Assembly: GCF_014805625.2 (NCBI RefSeq)
Contig: NW_023998639.1
Span: 191,423 to 255,422 of the forward strand
Length of the DNA stretch: 64,000 bases
Direction of reading: 5' to 3'
Source: Glossina fuscipes
Lineage: Eukaryota; Arthropoda; Insecta; Diptera; Glossinidae
The translations under genes were made by a program, and so were the position numbers. The notes beneath the pieces were generated by a model that did not search any database, was not told where the DNA came from, and saw nothing but the letters and a program-made list of their open reading frames with translations. Shown in pieces: positions 19,261 through 33,200 of this stretch (the first letter of the stretch is position 1; every line of letters starts with the position of its first letter).

Positions 19261-20641
19261 CTAATAATAGTTAGCATTCCCATATGGTAGGGTGACATTG
19301 ATTCTATGCTGCGAAGACCCTCTACTTTTGTTTATGCCCTCAATCTCGATGACGGTAGGGCTTAGTAATGCTCCTGAGCGCCTGACCAATTTCGTAATAA
19401 TAATATTAATCTGTTTTCCTGCCTCAAGGACAGCCCGACAATCTGCACTCTGCGCATTGGGTGCTTTAATGTGATTATATCGGCACTTAACATATATCGG
19501 CCTTCTGACGACCAACAGAATGCTGTAAAAATTGGAGATCGCTACGGGAGATTGGGTGGTGGATTGTTGCGGTCGTTTGTAAATCCCTTGTCCTTAATCT
19601 TTTAGGGCGGTTAGTGCAGTATTGTCTTGCTTTCTTTGCGCAGCAACGTATTTTGACAACGGTCTCATTTTTTACATTTTCCATCTTTACAATTTTTGAT
19701 CACATGCTCAAGATTTAAACAACTGAAGCAAAATTTGTAGTCTTTGTGTAGATTGCTCATTAATAATAATAATAATAATAATATGCTCTAGTTATGTGTG
19801 TATTTACAACACCCTGTGATATTAATGTAGTAGTCAAAGTTGAAATAAAAAGAAGCACAAAATTTAAAGTTCAAAAGAGAAGACGAGTTTTATTCCAGCG
19901 TTACGAACACAAGCAGTTACTCTGCGAAATTTTGCAGCAATCTGCTGAAGCAGCAATCGGCTGCCCGGACGTTTTGCTCTGCGACCAGCGTTTTAGTGAT
20001 GGTATTTACCAATTGTTGTTGATTGTTGTAGTATGCGTAAGGTATATCCCATGCCAGAGTATAACTTTGTTCTGTAACTGGCAATAAGCCTTTCAGCTTC
20101 ATCGCTTAAATTGGCTTTTAGGTGCCACAAACTTTTAGGCATCTCAGAATTGCTTTTTGGGTAACATTTCTGTGAGCAGGTCGTGGAACTAAAAATTTGA
20201 GCTTAGGCTTTTACAGCTCTTCGTGGGATAACTTGCGTTCCCTTTTATTTGCTAAAACTTCCTAAATTTGGGCGTTTTGTTCACTGTCGTACGTTGTAGG
20301 ACAGGCATCGTTTATTGGTTGCTCATCCACTCCCTCTAAAGTATGCTAGCTCTTAATCTTGAATGAATCATATGGAGATGTGTCAATTTTATGAAATTAA
20401 ACTTTCATATCTTTGCCAGTTCAGAATTGCTGTTGTCTCTCATTCAAAGGTTTAGAGTTTGACGGATATGTGATTTTTCAGCGGTGACTGCAGCAACCTT
20501 ATTAGCTGCGCTAGCAACGGCTGCACGTGCCTGCTCAGTGAAGGACGTTTGAAATGCCTTGATGCTTGTTCCTCTATCAATGAGTTCCTGGGTTAGAAAC
20601 GCATGAATGTTTTCAAGAAAATACGAATGTGTTTCTGACAA
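19261..20641 (-). pseudogene. BEL/Pao-type LTR retrotransposon gag-protease remnant
   Basis: Leftwards on the minus strand: an Ala-rich helical gag N-terminus (20,641-20,444). A gag core near 20,102-19,917 with KGLLPVTEQSYTLAWDI and YYNNQQQLVN, typical of the DUF1759 gag region of BEL/Pao elements. A CCHC knuckle at about 19,740-19,700 (FCFSCLNLEHVIKNCKDGKC), followed after a stop by QNTLLRKE, the usual BEL/Pao second motif. An aspartic protease region at about 19,470-19,300 (CRAVLEAGKQINIIITKLVR), in which the expected D-S-G has become E-A-G. Reverse transcriptase and later domains are missing. A (TAA)8 run (19,760-19,783) sits inside the gag region. Dead copy. Confidence 0.7.
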
Positions 20642-23600
20642 TTATGGATGTATATTATGTCATTGTCACACTTTTGTGTCACTTCCCAAATAGCTCCGAT
20701 ATCCTTTCGCTAGTACTGAAGACTTTCAAGCGTCTTTTGCTCACGAGAAGCATTCCAATAATTAATAGTCTTGTAATGTAGCATTGTCAGCCTGCCTTTT
20801 CACCAGATCGTCCGTAGAAGCGACTTTGACGCTGCGAACCAGAAAACCCCATCTGAGTCAGCGAATGATTATACTCATTGTAGAACTTAAAAGAATTAAT
20901 TTTAACCTTATTTCGTTGTGTACCACAGACACATTCACCAATCCTTATTGTCAATCATCTTATAGAAAAGATATTCTGGCACTCGGACAACAACATTCTG
21001 TGCGAATGAGAAAGAAGAAGAGAGCATTTTATGATTTTTATTAATTATATTAAACTTTTCCTCTATATAATATAATATGTATGTAGCAACAAAGCGAAAG
21101 AAATTGTACCTGAAATTAATATTTCAGAAAATTTTGTGATTTCCACAAGAGCAGTGCAGGTAAATAAAGTTGAAATAAAAAAAAAAAAAATTACGTTAAG
21201 AAATGCATTGACTAATCAATTAGAAAGAATTTAAATGCATAATCAAACGTATATTAAAAATACATTGAAAAAAAATATTGCGTTAAATAAACTTAAATTT
21301 ATGTGAAGGAAATCCTAAAATATTCTAATCAAATATTTCAAATGTGACCCAGACAATATTGTTTTAAGAAGAACGTCTAAATTGATAGTCCAATGAAATC
21401 GATTATACTGAAAGCTCTACATCCGTTGTAACGCATAGACCATACGTTTTCTCATAGCTGGTCCTCAGATGTTAAGCATAATCTGATAACATGTCGGCTG
21501 TTCCTTTCTATCTTAAGGAAAAGCTGGACATACATACATGTAGTAGCCGGAAGGATTTAAACAGGGGTAGAAAAAGTAACAATGCGTAAAATTCAAATTA
21601 CGCTAAATACGTATGAAGCACTTGCTAAATGCAAGACCAAAATTAACTCGTGACTTTAGTCTTTACAGTTGACACAAACACATGCAAATTTAACAACTTC
21701 ATTAATTAGTCTTATACTTGTTCCTAGTTTTATTTCAATTTTTATACCTACCAAATCAGAATCAAATTCTAAATCGATTACGGCTGTCCGTTGGTCTGCA
21801 TAATGTCAGTTGTAAACATTCTTCCGACCGCACAAATGAAGCTATCGACTCCAAGTTGGGCAAAAACATTGGCAGTTCTTGAACGCAAGTTAATATTGAA
21901 CATGGATCAAATCAGTCAAAGAACACGCCTACAGTACTGTGTAAATTGAGAAAGCCTCTGTTTTTCAAAAGGAATAAAAAATTGGTCTTTTGCTCATTCA
22001 TAAACTCATTCACAAAGTAAATCCACAAAAGTTTGGCGATATATTCTACAGGCTATGCTGTAGTATCTCTAAAAGGAATGGCAAATATCAATCACGTCGA
22101 TTTAAACTTGTAGAGTGTAATAATTTCATTTTTCCTTTCAAAAATTTTACAACACAGAGATGCGAAGCTCAAAATCCCCATAGAATACATAAGTACATGG
22201 CTAGTTTCAAATTCGGAATACATCTAAGCCTCTCTGTCTGCTCAATTGTCCATCTACGCAACTGCCTAGTATTTGCGGCAAACATCTTCCTATTTAAAAT
22301 TTGAAAATTACCCCAACTTTTCAGAGAACGCGCCTACAACGCCCCTATGTCTATGTAACAAAAATTTTGAACAGCTTTGTTTTCGTGTTTTTTGTGTGTT
22401 ACTCACGAAATACAGCACATACACCGTATGAAATTCTCTTTTATTTTGAAAATAGGAAAAATCTATCACGTCTATCCAATATTATGGAATATCAAAATTT
22501 TGTTCCTTACCTATATTTAGGATCGTGTTGTTGGATATAAAAGATTCGAACGTAATCTTCTTATTTATTATAAGTATGCCAATTGCGTCATTTGCACTTA
22601 TGGTTTATGGATAGATTTTTAATTTGCTTTACTAACAACAAATTTGTTGAATATATAACAGTTAACCTATCTTAAGTTTTTTTATATGTACGAAAATTTT
22701 TGTTTATTAAAAAAAGAATTGAATGATCAAATTATGATGTGACTTCACTAAATTACTGACAATAATTTAATTATACATACAACTTACTAATACTCATCGC
22801 AGGCATCGCAAAGTCAGTAAAAGAGTGTGCAGTTGCATGTGGTACCGTAGCAAATCTGTGTCAGCCATAAGCATTCCCAATCCATTCCAAACCTGCATAC
22901 GTCACGTGATTTTAAGCTCATAACGCACATATATACAACGCTTAAGCATTCTAACCGGTCAGCGCAGGCATCCATCTAATATTAATACACTGCTATGATT
23001 TTTCCTATTGCATGCGTTAGTAATGCCATGCTCTTAACGTAAATTTGTGTTACTGACGTTGTATAATGTTTCGTACGAATTCGCCCTTGTTTTTAAAGAC
23101 CCATAAGATTATATTTGCCTAAAGAGAAGAGAATCACTGTCCCTGATATTTTAATAAAATTTTTATTAACTTGAGCAAAAATTTAAGTACTAACAATAAT
23201 AATAAAGGGTTCTTACCAATAACAGTAAAGGATAATAATCAATGTCAACCGAACTATTGAGACGTTAAAGCAATGGTATCTAAATCACAACTCGTTACTG
23301 GGTAACATACCAAGAAAAATTGCTTAGTAAATAAATGTGCTCTCTTAAACGAAGAAATGTTAAACCCATTTATTGATTGTGCTAAGTAATTTCATGAATT
23401 ATTTTTTTTAAAACGGACAAGAAATCGAGTTTCTTTTTTATTTTAAATACCTAATAGCAGCAACAACGAAGATTTTCTGCCTAAGTTACCTCGATTCTTT
23501 AACTCCCTGTACGTTTCTTTTCAATTGTTTTATAAAATCACAAAACCGACATCTTCAAAAAGTTGTGCTTTTGGCGACAGTGGAGTGCATTTTGTTGCTC

Positions 23601-23818
23601 TATCATGATTTTTGAAACAGTTCTTTGCAGTTACAATGGTGATATTCACAAAATCGTATTCCTTTACAATTCCTTCCTCTTAAAACGAAACTAGATAAAA
23701 AGTCCCTATTGAAATAATCTGTACGGCTCAACACACATGAGTACAAAGTACACCTCTGAGATCTTTTAGCAAGGGATTTTTTTATTCATTTCAATAGAAA
23801 AATAAGTTCTGTCTCTTT

Positions 23819-23870
23819 CTCGCGCTCTCTCTCTCTCTTTCTCCCTCTCTCTCATTCCCTCCCGTTTTCA
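23819..23870. repeat. (CT)n-rich microsatellite
   Basis: An imperfect CT/TC run interrupted by single bases. CT/GA runs can bind GAGA-type factors in flies, but that is only a general possibility here. Confidence 0.8.
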
Positions 23871-26800
23871 CTCCTTAGTATCATAACGTGGAGAGGAGGC
23901 TATATTAAAACTAATGAAGGTAATATAAAATTAATTTTTGTTGAATACATCATATTCCCAATCGAATAAGGCAAAACTATTAATTTTTGGCAATTGCAAT
24001 ACATGGGAACACTACAATTATAAAAGGTTGTGTATTTCTGGTCATTGTGAAACATTGCTTATTTGCGCCATTTGTCTATCTCTCTGTTATTTGTAACGTC
24101 TAATGCCCTTAACGTGACGCCCAACGTTCAAGTTTGTCATATATTTCACAAGATAAGTTAACAAATAAGCCTACAAGGTTCGGAAAGATACATGGATTTG
24201 AAAAATTTAAGGGCAAAGTTTTTACCTACAACAGAAAGCGATCCGCACTTTTGCAGATCAGAGTTATCTTAAAAGTTTACTTACTAATGCAATTAGAAAA
24301 ATCTTACCAATTGTAAAGAACATTATACCAAATTTCAGTTTTTTCTTTATTTACATATATTTTCTGTAAATTTACTTTAAGAAATGCAACCACCGCTAAT
24401 CTATATGTTTCCAATCATAAGAAAATGTTGTTTGCACCTAGATCGTATATCACTTATCCCAAATGTCAGATCATTCGATCGTCATTTAATGTACGTACTA
24501 CAACTTAGATTACATTGTTAATTCTGATCACAAGCTTAAAACATGTCCAGAAAAACGAATTTGGCAAATCTGACGAACATTTTATTATTACCATCGAATT
24601 AAATTGTAAAAATCAATAATTTGTGAGTAAAATGGCATAGACGCCGTAGTTTAGTCCTTGCATATGGATTCCAAATTTTCCCGCATCAAGTTGGAAGAGT
24701 AACTAAATCGAACTGAGAGTTTGCTCACAATTATTGCATAAGGTAGGATATATGAATAATTTTAAATTTGCACATTTACCCGGAAGGTGCTGGCACATCC
24801 ATCAGATGTATGCTTTGAAGTTGATACGGCAACTAGGTTGTTAAAGGACTCAGCCCGCGCTAATTATAACTGAAGATGTCAACATGCAGCCGTGCCGAGC
24901 ATAACTTTTCAACTATTTATTTAAACTTCTAGTAATGTGGCTTTATTAGTCACTATCCTATGAGTTTGCGATCGCTGATTTTAAGAGAAAATATAAAAAT
25001 GAAAGCGAAAAAGATTACGAGAGAGTGTGTATTGATAAAAAATGTAAATACAAAACCGCATTTTCACAGGCAAGTAAGTACATGAATAAAGAAAGCAGAC
25101 CAACTATAAATTTTATATAAGCAAATTTTAAAAAATTGTAATTGATCAATTTTAAAAATTTTCTTGGGACGAAATATTCGTATCGCTATAAAATTATTGT
25201 GTCAAAATAAAAAAAAAAAAACTGAGCATAAAATCTTGAATACGCAGCACTACGAATTGCTTTGTGCTAATTGTGGACGCTTCAATAAATTATCTGATCT
25301 CCATCCCGTAATATTCGAAGGCGAAAATATTTTTTGAAGATGGTTGTCATTTTTAACCTTGAGCGATGTGTTGCGGACATCCACTTCATTTGTTAACCCA
25401 TTAGTTTCCAAGACAAACATCCCGAGAAGAACATTATCGAATCAATTGAAAATAGCACGCTAAGAAAGTGCATGTCCATAATGCGTATTTTATTATATAT
25501 CAAATTCGATGACAAACATAGCATACTTCCAATCTTCATCATCATCACCATTTAATCAAATAGCAAGAGAGACTTATATGCGAAATATAAAAAACTTAAG
25601 CTGCACAAATGCCGAGGGAGTAATTACTGAAAGAGAGCGAGTTAAATAGATGTAAGCACAGACGCAAATGCTCAAGTTTGAAAAGTTAATTTTATTGAAG
25701 GCTTAGTTGAGGTTTGCGCTTGATCAATTTGATCCACTCGAGCGACAGCAAGAAACGTGTGTAGATGCTTTGTTGTTTGAAAGAATCTTTAGAAAAGTTG
25801 AACAAACGGGCGGAACAACAACTCTTCATACATTTTAGCAACCTAGAAATATCGATGTATTTAAAAGTGCATATACCTACATACATAATTCAAACGTAAT
25901 ACGAGTGGAATTCGATAGGTTTCGTATTTGGCAAAACAGATTTATGTATATATGAAGATATACATGAACAAATAAACATGTGTATAACCAAACAAGTGTC
26001 TTAAGCCGAGTAAATGTTACTTTTAGAGTATATTCAATCACAGCTTATATTTGTAAAAGTGTACAGTGAATATTTGTAAAAGTGTGCAGAGCGTAACTAG
26101 TTTGTTGCGAAATATCTAAGCTGTAATTTCAAATACAAATTAATTCTGAAGCTAAACAGAAAATTTTCTAAAGAAATGTGAACGGTTTTTCTAATTCAAT
26201 TATTTAGTCTAATATGCTAACGTAAGAATTCTAAAATTGTGTAAAAGCACAAGAAAAATATTTATTTATCTTTAAATTGCACTTTTTTGTAGCTGTCACT
26301 GTATTGCATGTTTATATAAAAATAATAATAAAAATATGAAAAAGTATGATTACAAAAAATTGCTGTTTGTTGTTGTCGCTTTTTGTGATAACAACAAATT
26401 AAAACGTAGTTATAAAAATATATGAAAATAACAACAACAAGTACAACAACAAGAATAGTAGGAAAACTAAAAAATTTCTACGCGTACATATAATTAAAAT
26501 ATCGCTGTGTAGTATTAAAGAAAAAATAATACGTATGGCATCGTAAAACACCGGAAAAATAAAGGCAACACCAAAACCCATATACTTTTATTTTGGTTTT
26601 AAAAAGCAAATGCTGTCTATAAGAATAATTATATAAAAGTGGTAAAAACATTTGTTCTTTTTTATTTTGTACAAATTTTAATACATTTTTTTAAAGTTAC
26701 TAAAGCAAAAACAATATTTGCGAATAAGAAAAATATTAACCAGTATAACAGGTCTAGAGAGTTGTTTTGGTGTGTTTGGCTGACTGCGCCTGCAGATGTG

Positions 26801-27048
26801 TGTGTAATTTTTGTCACTAGTTTCAGCCACAATCACAACGCCCCTTACATAGCCCTCATTTCAATTGGCTATTTAATTGCTATTTTCTCATGTGTCACAT
26901 TTCGCTTGATAAAAATATCCAAAGCAAACAAATCTCATAAATTGTACACGATCAATTATCCATCAAGCGAATTTATGCGAAAATCCAAGGAAAATAAAAG
27001 TCAATTTTACTTCACCTCGCTCTTCCTTCTTGCTTGCATCTTGCTAAT

Positions 27049-27102
27049 ATTGTTATCATTATTATTATTGTTGTTATTATTATTATTATTATTATTATTA
27101 CA
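27049..27102. repeat. (TTA)n microsatellite
   Basis: An imperfect then pure TTA/ATT run. No LINE 3' UTR block adjoins it, unlike the TAA tails at 17.3, 57.06 and 57.30 kb, so I read it as a plain microsatellite. Confidence 0.75.
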
Positions 27103-27465
27103 TGTAATCTCGGTAAAAAAAGACTTCAATCTTTTATATCCATAAATATCCATCATCATTCGTCTGCGGTTGTCTGTATACATAGATGCATTCTGTTCGC
27201 AAAGAAAGAAATAATAAACGTCATGCGGATCATCAATGTTGTCTTCTTACATTCTCTACGTTTACGCATTCGCCATCTTCGTCCTCTCCTTATCTCTTTA
27301 CGCGAGATGACTAGCTTTAGTAATTTCCACAAGCATACGCTGGTAAACTTAGTTAGTTACGTTAACTGTATGCACTTACTTTGTGTCTTTTTTCTCATCA
27401 AACGTAGTTCAGACGTCGGCAAAAATGCTTTTAAAACGTAACATTGTTCTTCTCTATAATGAATT

Positions 27466-27467
<2 letters not shown>

Positions 27468-27506
<39 letters not shown>

Positions 27507-27555
27507 TCTCTTTCTCACACACACATTCTCTCTCTCTCTGCTCTCACTCTCTACT
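27468..27555. repeat. (CT)n / (CA)n compound microsatellite
   Basis: A pure CT run of about 35 bp is followed by CT-rich sequence, a short CA run and a second CT run. Confidence 0.85.
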
Positions 27556-30074
27556 TTTTTTTTCCTGCACCGTCTTTACGATTTTCTTGCTTTCCTTCTC
27601 TTTCTATCTATTTCAATCAGTAAATTCGGTAACGACTAAAGTAAAGTAAAATATTCCAATGAGAAGAGTAGCATCGGTGGTTTTGTGAAATTTTGTAATA
27701 CATCGGAAAATATATCCATTTGGCGAATGGCAGAAATGGAGTACTCAGATGCACATGTTAAAAGTTTAAAAACAACTCATAAAAAGTTTAAGTTAAATCG
27801 ACTCTAATGATTGTCACTCATTAACTGTAATTTTTTATCACCACCGAAATATGAAGGCATGCTAACGAGCTTAGCTCAATTGTCTAGAGTATATACATAT
27901 ATTTTTCATACAGATGCATGAGATCTTGACCAGCAAAATATACGAAGTCGAGAAATATAAACAGGCTACACATTCCTGAATCCTGAATCAATGATACTCA
28001 TATCATATAGTGGCAAATTCGAAACCTCTTCAGGCTGCGTATACTCTCTCGTGAAATCTCTAATTGATTGACCACTAACATCTGGACCATATCAATAAGA
28101 TGAAACTAGAAACTTAAAATTAAATTTAAGGAATCTTCCTTAATAGCTTTCCAGCCTTAGCAACCACGCATTTACAGTTTTTCTCAATACGTAATAAGAA
28201 TATAACTAAATTTTTTGTTAATTTACTTTAGATTAATGGCATTTAGAACTGCTTGTTTCGTTATTTCTTCCTTTCCGTTTAGAATAAAATGTTCCCACAA
28301 GCTTTTTCACACATGAAGATATATATGTTATGAATATTAAAGATGTTACGAAAATAATTACGAAAAATACAAATCTATCAAATTATTCAATAATTTGATG
28401 AAGCTATTACCGGGTTTTCTATTTTCTTTGGAATTCTAAGACCGCTCCGATATTTATTCTCGGTACACTTGCATTCTGAAATCCTGAACAGATGGCATCT
28501 GCTATTGAGAAGTGAAATAGACAACCGTATTCTGTTGTTGTAGCTCACGCCATTTCACTAGACTGCGTTTGTCACAAGCTTCAGTTTGAATATCTACTAC
28601 GGATTTTATGACGAAAGAGATTTGTTCAGTTACGTTATTAAAAAATAGAGCGAATTGCAATGAATTTGACAAATTTTGAAAAAGAAATTAATCTGTAAGA
28701 ATATTTTACAGCTTTTCAAACTCATTGATTCAGTGGAATTAAGTAATTGGTACACCCACATTTCTAATGTAAACCATCACCTAAAAATATAATACTTGAA
28801 AATATTACATTCAAATTGGTTGACATAAAAAAAGAAATTTTAAGACTAGTGGTTGAAACCAGTCAATATGGTTATGCTTGAGGGTTGAATCTGCAGGAAT
28901 TCAAAGGCATTGCTCTTACCTCTCAAACGTTTGATAAACTTTTAATCTAATGAAACTAATTAATACTTTTATCTAGGTTTTAATACACTTTCCTCGATGT
29001 ATTTTCCATAAAATTACACAAGGAAAATACCCCGCGATCGCTTCAAGAGGCAATCACAAATTTTTAATTTGCTTTTTAACTCTCCAAACTTGTAATTAGG
29101 ATTCAAAATACAAAAAAAAACCACAAAAATTTAGAAAATTAAATTGAATTTGGTACTATATTGTGGTAGGTGACGTCTTTGCGGTGTTGGTCAGAATACA
29201 GCTGTAATGTTTATGCGTCGTGTAGGATAGGAAGCAATTATTGAGGTCGCAGCTAATGACTAAGCCCAAAAAAAGCTCAAGCATTACTTGCAAACTTATT
29301 TAATTCTACTTAAACTATGCAAAAGCAATATTCAACAAAATGAAACCTCAAGGGGTACTCTTTTTTGCTATAAAAATTATATATTAAACACATAAGTTTG
29401 CTAATTATATAAAATGCAAGCACGCGTTCCATTGCTTTCATTACCTGTTGTCTGAAAATCCAAAGGGCGTATCTACGAGTATGTAAATCGATATTTGTGT
29501 ATGTGCTAGAATAAATATTACAGATAAACTAATTTTATCTCAGAATATAGCATGTGAGTAAAATTTAATTTTGCTTAGTTAGATAATAGCGTCATTTTCT
29601 TTGCTGATAAAGTTCAATGGAATATAGAATAGGGAAGGAATCAACGTTGTAGAATATACATAAGATTTATAAAAATCTACATGTCTCATCTGCGCTTATA
29701 TAAATTAAATTATTTCATTTATCGCTTAAATATCGCAAGGCAATAAGATTGGAAGTGGGATTGTGTGCGTGTTTATGGCTTTGTAAAATGTGATGGCTTA
29801 GGATTCAAAGCATCTTATTCTTAGTTATGTGATAATATGACAGGCGTATACATTCAGATGCTTACATACTTGCTTGTGTTCATGAGTCTATTTGTGTGCG
29901 TGTTCAAATGAATTCTTTAATTGAATTAACGTTTTTTTAACTTCTTGATTTAATAAAAAAGAGTGTGAAATAGTTTTTTTAAATTTCAGTTGGATTTTAC
30001 TTTAACGTTTTTCCTTTTTTTTACTTTTCCTTTTTATTAACTTAATTAAACCATTATCTGCCTTTAAACTATAG

Positions 30075-30168
30075 ATCATGTGTCTTACTTGTCGTTGCAA
30101 ACATTGAAATCGATATGTAAAGATGTTATAAACAACAAATATATGCTGAAACGTTTTGATTTCTGGCC
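30075..30168 (+). promoter_or_regulatory. Probable 5' UTR of the first Myrf coding exon, with two upstream ATGs
   Basis: A pyrimidine-rich tract and CTATAG at 30,069-30,074 make a plausible 3' splice site, so the exon may run from 30,075. Within it are two ATGs before the proposed start. One at 30,078 opens a 9-codon frame. One at 30,143 opens a frame that overlaps the Myrf start in another phase and ends at 30,196. Such upstream frames can lower translation of the main frame. The exon start is inference; a longer unspliced leader is possible. Confidence 0.35.
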
Positions 30169-30205
30169 ATGGACTTCTTTAACGATCACATTTTAACAGA
30201 CTTAG
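30169..30205 (+). CDS. Myrf: Myrf coding exon 1 (37 nt, 12.3 codons)
   Basis: GGCCATGG gives a good start context. The exon encodes MDFFNDHILTDL plus one base (G) and is followed directly by a consensus donor GTAAGT at 30,206. The exon at 43,046 begins, after CTTTAG, with AT CGT TCA GAT, so the split codon G|AT gives Asp and the frame runs straight into RSDYVGGIDNEAIFFEDL. The vertebrate protein has a comparable acidic start before its NID block. No in-frame start was seen directly upstream of 43,046. Support is from phase, donor and start context only; no transcript is available. Confidence 0.7.
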
Positions 30206-33200
30206 GTAAGTGTATCAAGATTAAGGAAAACTATAAATTATTTGAAAATATATAAAAAAGCTATCTCTGGCTCCTACCATATTGAGCAGGAGCATAACGA
30301 TGCTATTATTTCCTTCGTTCCAACTATTTAACAATATGGTCAAGTAATATATTTTTATCTATATTGTAAATAATATTCAGTAGTAGCTTTTTGGGAATTC
30401 CCTGTGAGCTGAATACCCGAAGTTTATGACGTGGATAATATAGTCTCTAGCTGTGAATGTTCCAGTTATTTAGAGCACGCAAAACTTATAATTGTGTGAA
30501 ACTAGCAGACTAACAGAAGCGTATTTTTGAGCATTTCTTTGCGGTGAAAGGAAATGTACTAGAATGATAATATTCGAAATTTATCAGCCATGTATTAAAC
30601 AAAAAAAGAAATGTCTTTGACAAAATTTAAAAAGTGGCAACACATCAGCCATTACCGCAAGACATTTTTAATCTAAGTTCCTGTACGACATGCAGTACAA
30701 TTCGTCCAAATTGAAATCTAAAAAAAATTCCTTTTAGCTATTATCGCTCAAGCTAGTGTAGAATTTTTTAAAAATATTGTTTTTTGTACATAGTAGTTGA
30801 TTGAAAATTTCATTTTTCGACTAAAATAGTACCATACTTTTTTAATAAATAATGTGGACTTAATTATTAAAAATTCCTTAAGCGTTTTAGTACAGAGTTA
30901 TTTTATTTATTATAATTCCTTACAACCACGAGATCGTATTAAGTTTTAAATTTGAAAAAATTACTAAAACGTTTCGCGATGAATATAGTGTTTTCAAATG
31001 CAGTGTAACGAACATATCGGTGCTGTTATCATCTCCCTTTGATCTAAGTTTAATTGCGTCAATACGATTTTTAGTAAAGTTAATTGATGGAATAATAATC
31101 AACCATTGATGTTCAGTGTATTTCTAAATTTTTCTAACAAAATAACCGCTTACTAAAAACTTTCAAAAATTTAATTTTAAGGAGTATTTACATAAATTAT
31201 TTGTACTACATTTTAAATTAGCATAGACCGTACTTTCTATTCTAATTTCTGAGTTGGCTGCAACATTTGGCAAAATAATTAATTAATTGGCTCTTCGACC
31301 ACAGCATTTTGGAGTGAATCCAATTGCCTAAACAAAGGCATTCTAAAGGAATTTTTCCGGCATTTTAGTTGATATATTCTTCATTGCCGGCATTCAATCA
31401 TTTCTTATGAATTGTAATTATTAAATTTATGCTTCGGAATCGGATGAAACAATAAAAAACGACGTGGACGGAACGAATGAATAAATTGTGAGTAAAAGTT
31501 GTGCTATGTTGAGCGCTTAATGAAAGTTGTTTAAGAAATGGTGCTATAAGTTATTAAATTTAAAAAAATCCATTGGCGATAGAAATAGGTTTATCCATCA
31601 GAAATGAGAGAAATGAATTGAAAGAATCTGGGAAGAGTTAAAAACGATTAAAAAACAATCCCACCTTACAGAAATTCAAAAGGTGACCAATTTATCGATG
31701 TAATTTGTAAATTTTATACGGAAATGTTAAGAAAACATTGAGACCAATATATTATTTCAGAACAAAAAAGCGGTAAAAGCGCAATCTTGCGTATTTGAAG
31801 ATTAGCCTTCCTTAATGCATTTCAGAAACTTAAAGGATTTAACTAGGTTCCTCGCTGTCATTCGAAATCATTTGGGATCTGGTGAAAGAGCAAATCGACC
31901 TTTTACTTTTCCACTTTCCTCTATTTTCTCTATTAACAATCTAATTAATAATTTTTGAACGGTCTCTTGGAAGCGTCTTTCATTATCGATTTACTTCTGG
32001 AATACTTTAAAATTTCATCTTAAGGAAATATTTATGATTCCCAGCCCCATAGTGCGTGATTATGTGCTCATATAATATTACTTGCCTGTATTAAATACTA
32101 ACAAAGAGACTAATAAATTGGTTACATTTTACTGTACATTTATTATGCATACTTACTAATTATTTCTCCCATAACTAGCTAAACTAAAAACGATAGCATC
32201 TTAATCCAAGCTAACGATTCTATTTATTGAAAAAACTGCTGATGACGTAGGAAGATGGCAGAAAACATTGTCAATCTTGAATTTGAAGCCCTTTCTGCTT
32301 ATTAGAATAAATACTCATTTTAATCGCAACCATCATTAGACTTAACATTTTCAGTTTGAAAATGTTTGAATGTGGCCGCCGAAACAAAAGTAATCAATAT
32401 ATTGGGAGGATTTTCACCAACATTATGGCGTCGAGTTAAACGTACGCCAATACGAAAAGGCGCACATCTATTGTTTTAGGAAATAACGCAATTTTCACTT
32501 TCATTAATTGAAAAAATCCCCAAGAATTACTTTCGAAATATGTTTAGTGAAGCGGTAGTCGATTTTAAAATCAGGAGTTTTCATACTTCCTTCTCAGCAA
32601 ATTTGCGAATCTCTTGAACGACTCGTGCTTCTCGCACGCGTTTGGCAAGCGGGTAACTATTTCATTAATGATCTGCGCATATGTTAATTCATCAATTGGA
32701 AGTCCCACCTATTATTTTTGGTATTTCGACAGCCACAAATAAATGTAAACGAACATTTGTTACTGTTTTCTTCTTTTTCATTTACGAAAGTCTTACGTGA
32801 TCGCAACAAAAGCTTTTACCAACTATCGGCTGGCTCGCGAAAGTATATTAAGTTTCACATACGTGATACGTGGATTACCCTACTTACGAGTGCGTAGTCT
32901 TGACTGTGTGTATCACAAAGTTGTTTAAATTAGGGCAGTGATTATTTTGCTTTTGTATGGGTTGCGTCACTCGAAATTTATTTGGAAAAAATATTGGGAA
33001 AATCAGGGAAAAATTTATTGTTTGTTTGTTTATAGGCAAACCTCATGATCCTGCATTGTTATATTATACATAATGTTTTCATATTTCCACTTCTTGGGAA
33101 AAGAATCTTGAATTGCGAATGTAAGCTTCTAGTTTGCTTTTATTTTATTTATTTATTTATTAACATACGAATTTACCTACAAAGAATGTAAAATGTTTTT

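Larger units (their letters stand above)
20642..30074. other. Long AT-rich intergenic region upstream of Myrf, no gene seen
   Basis: About 9.4 kb with simple repeats and no recognisable transposon apart from its left border. It is likely the 5' flank and/or 5' untranslated region of Myrf, but I cannot place the transcription start. A more complex block at 22,795-22,990 includes ACGTCACGTGAT, a combined CRE/E-box-like sequence. Open frames near 21,990-22,540 and 26,639-27,441 encode low-complexity or unrecognisable peptides and are not supported as genes. Confidence 0.5.

Noticed and set aside
26639..27649. Long open frames (up to 168 codons) with poly-Leu and poly-Ile runs
   Set aside because: They are produced by the TTA and CT microsatellites and AT-rich DNA; no domain and no splice context.
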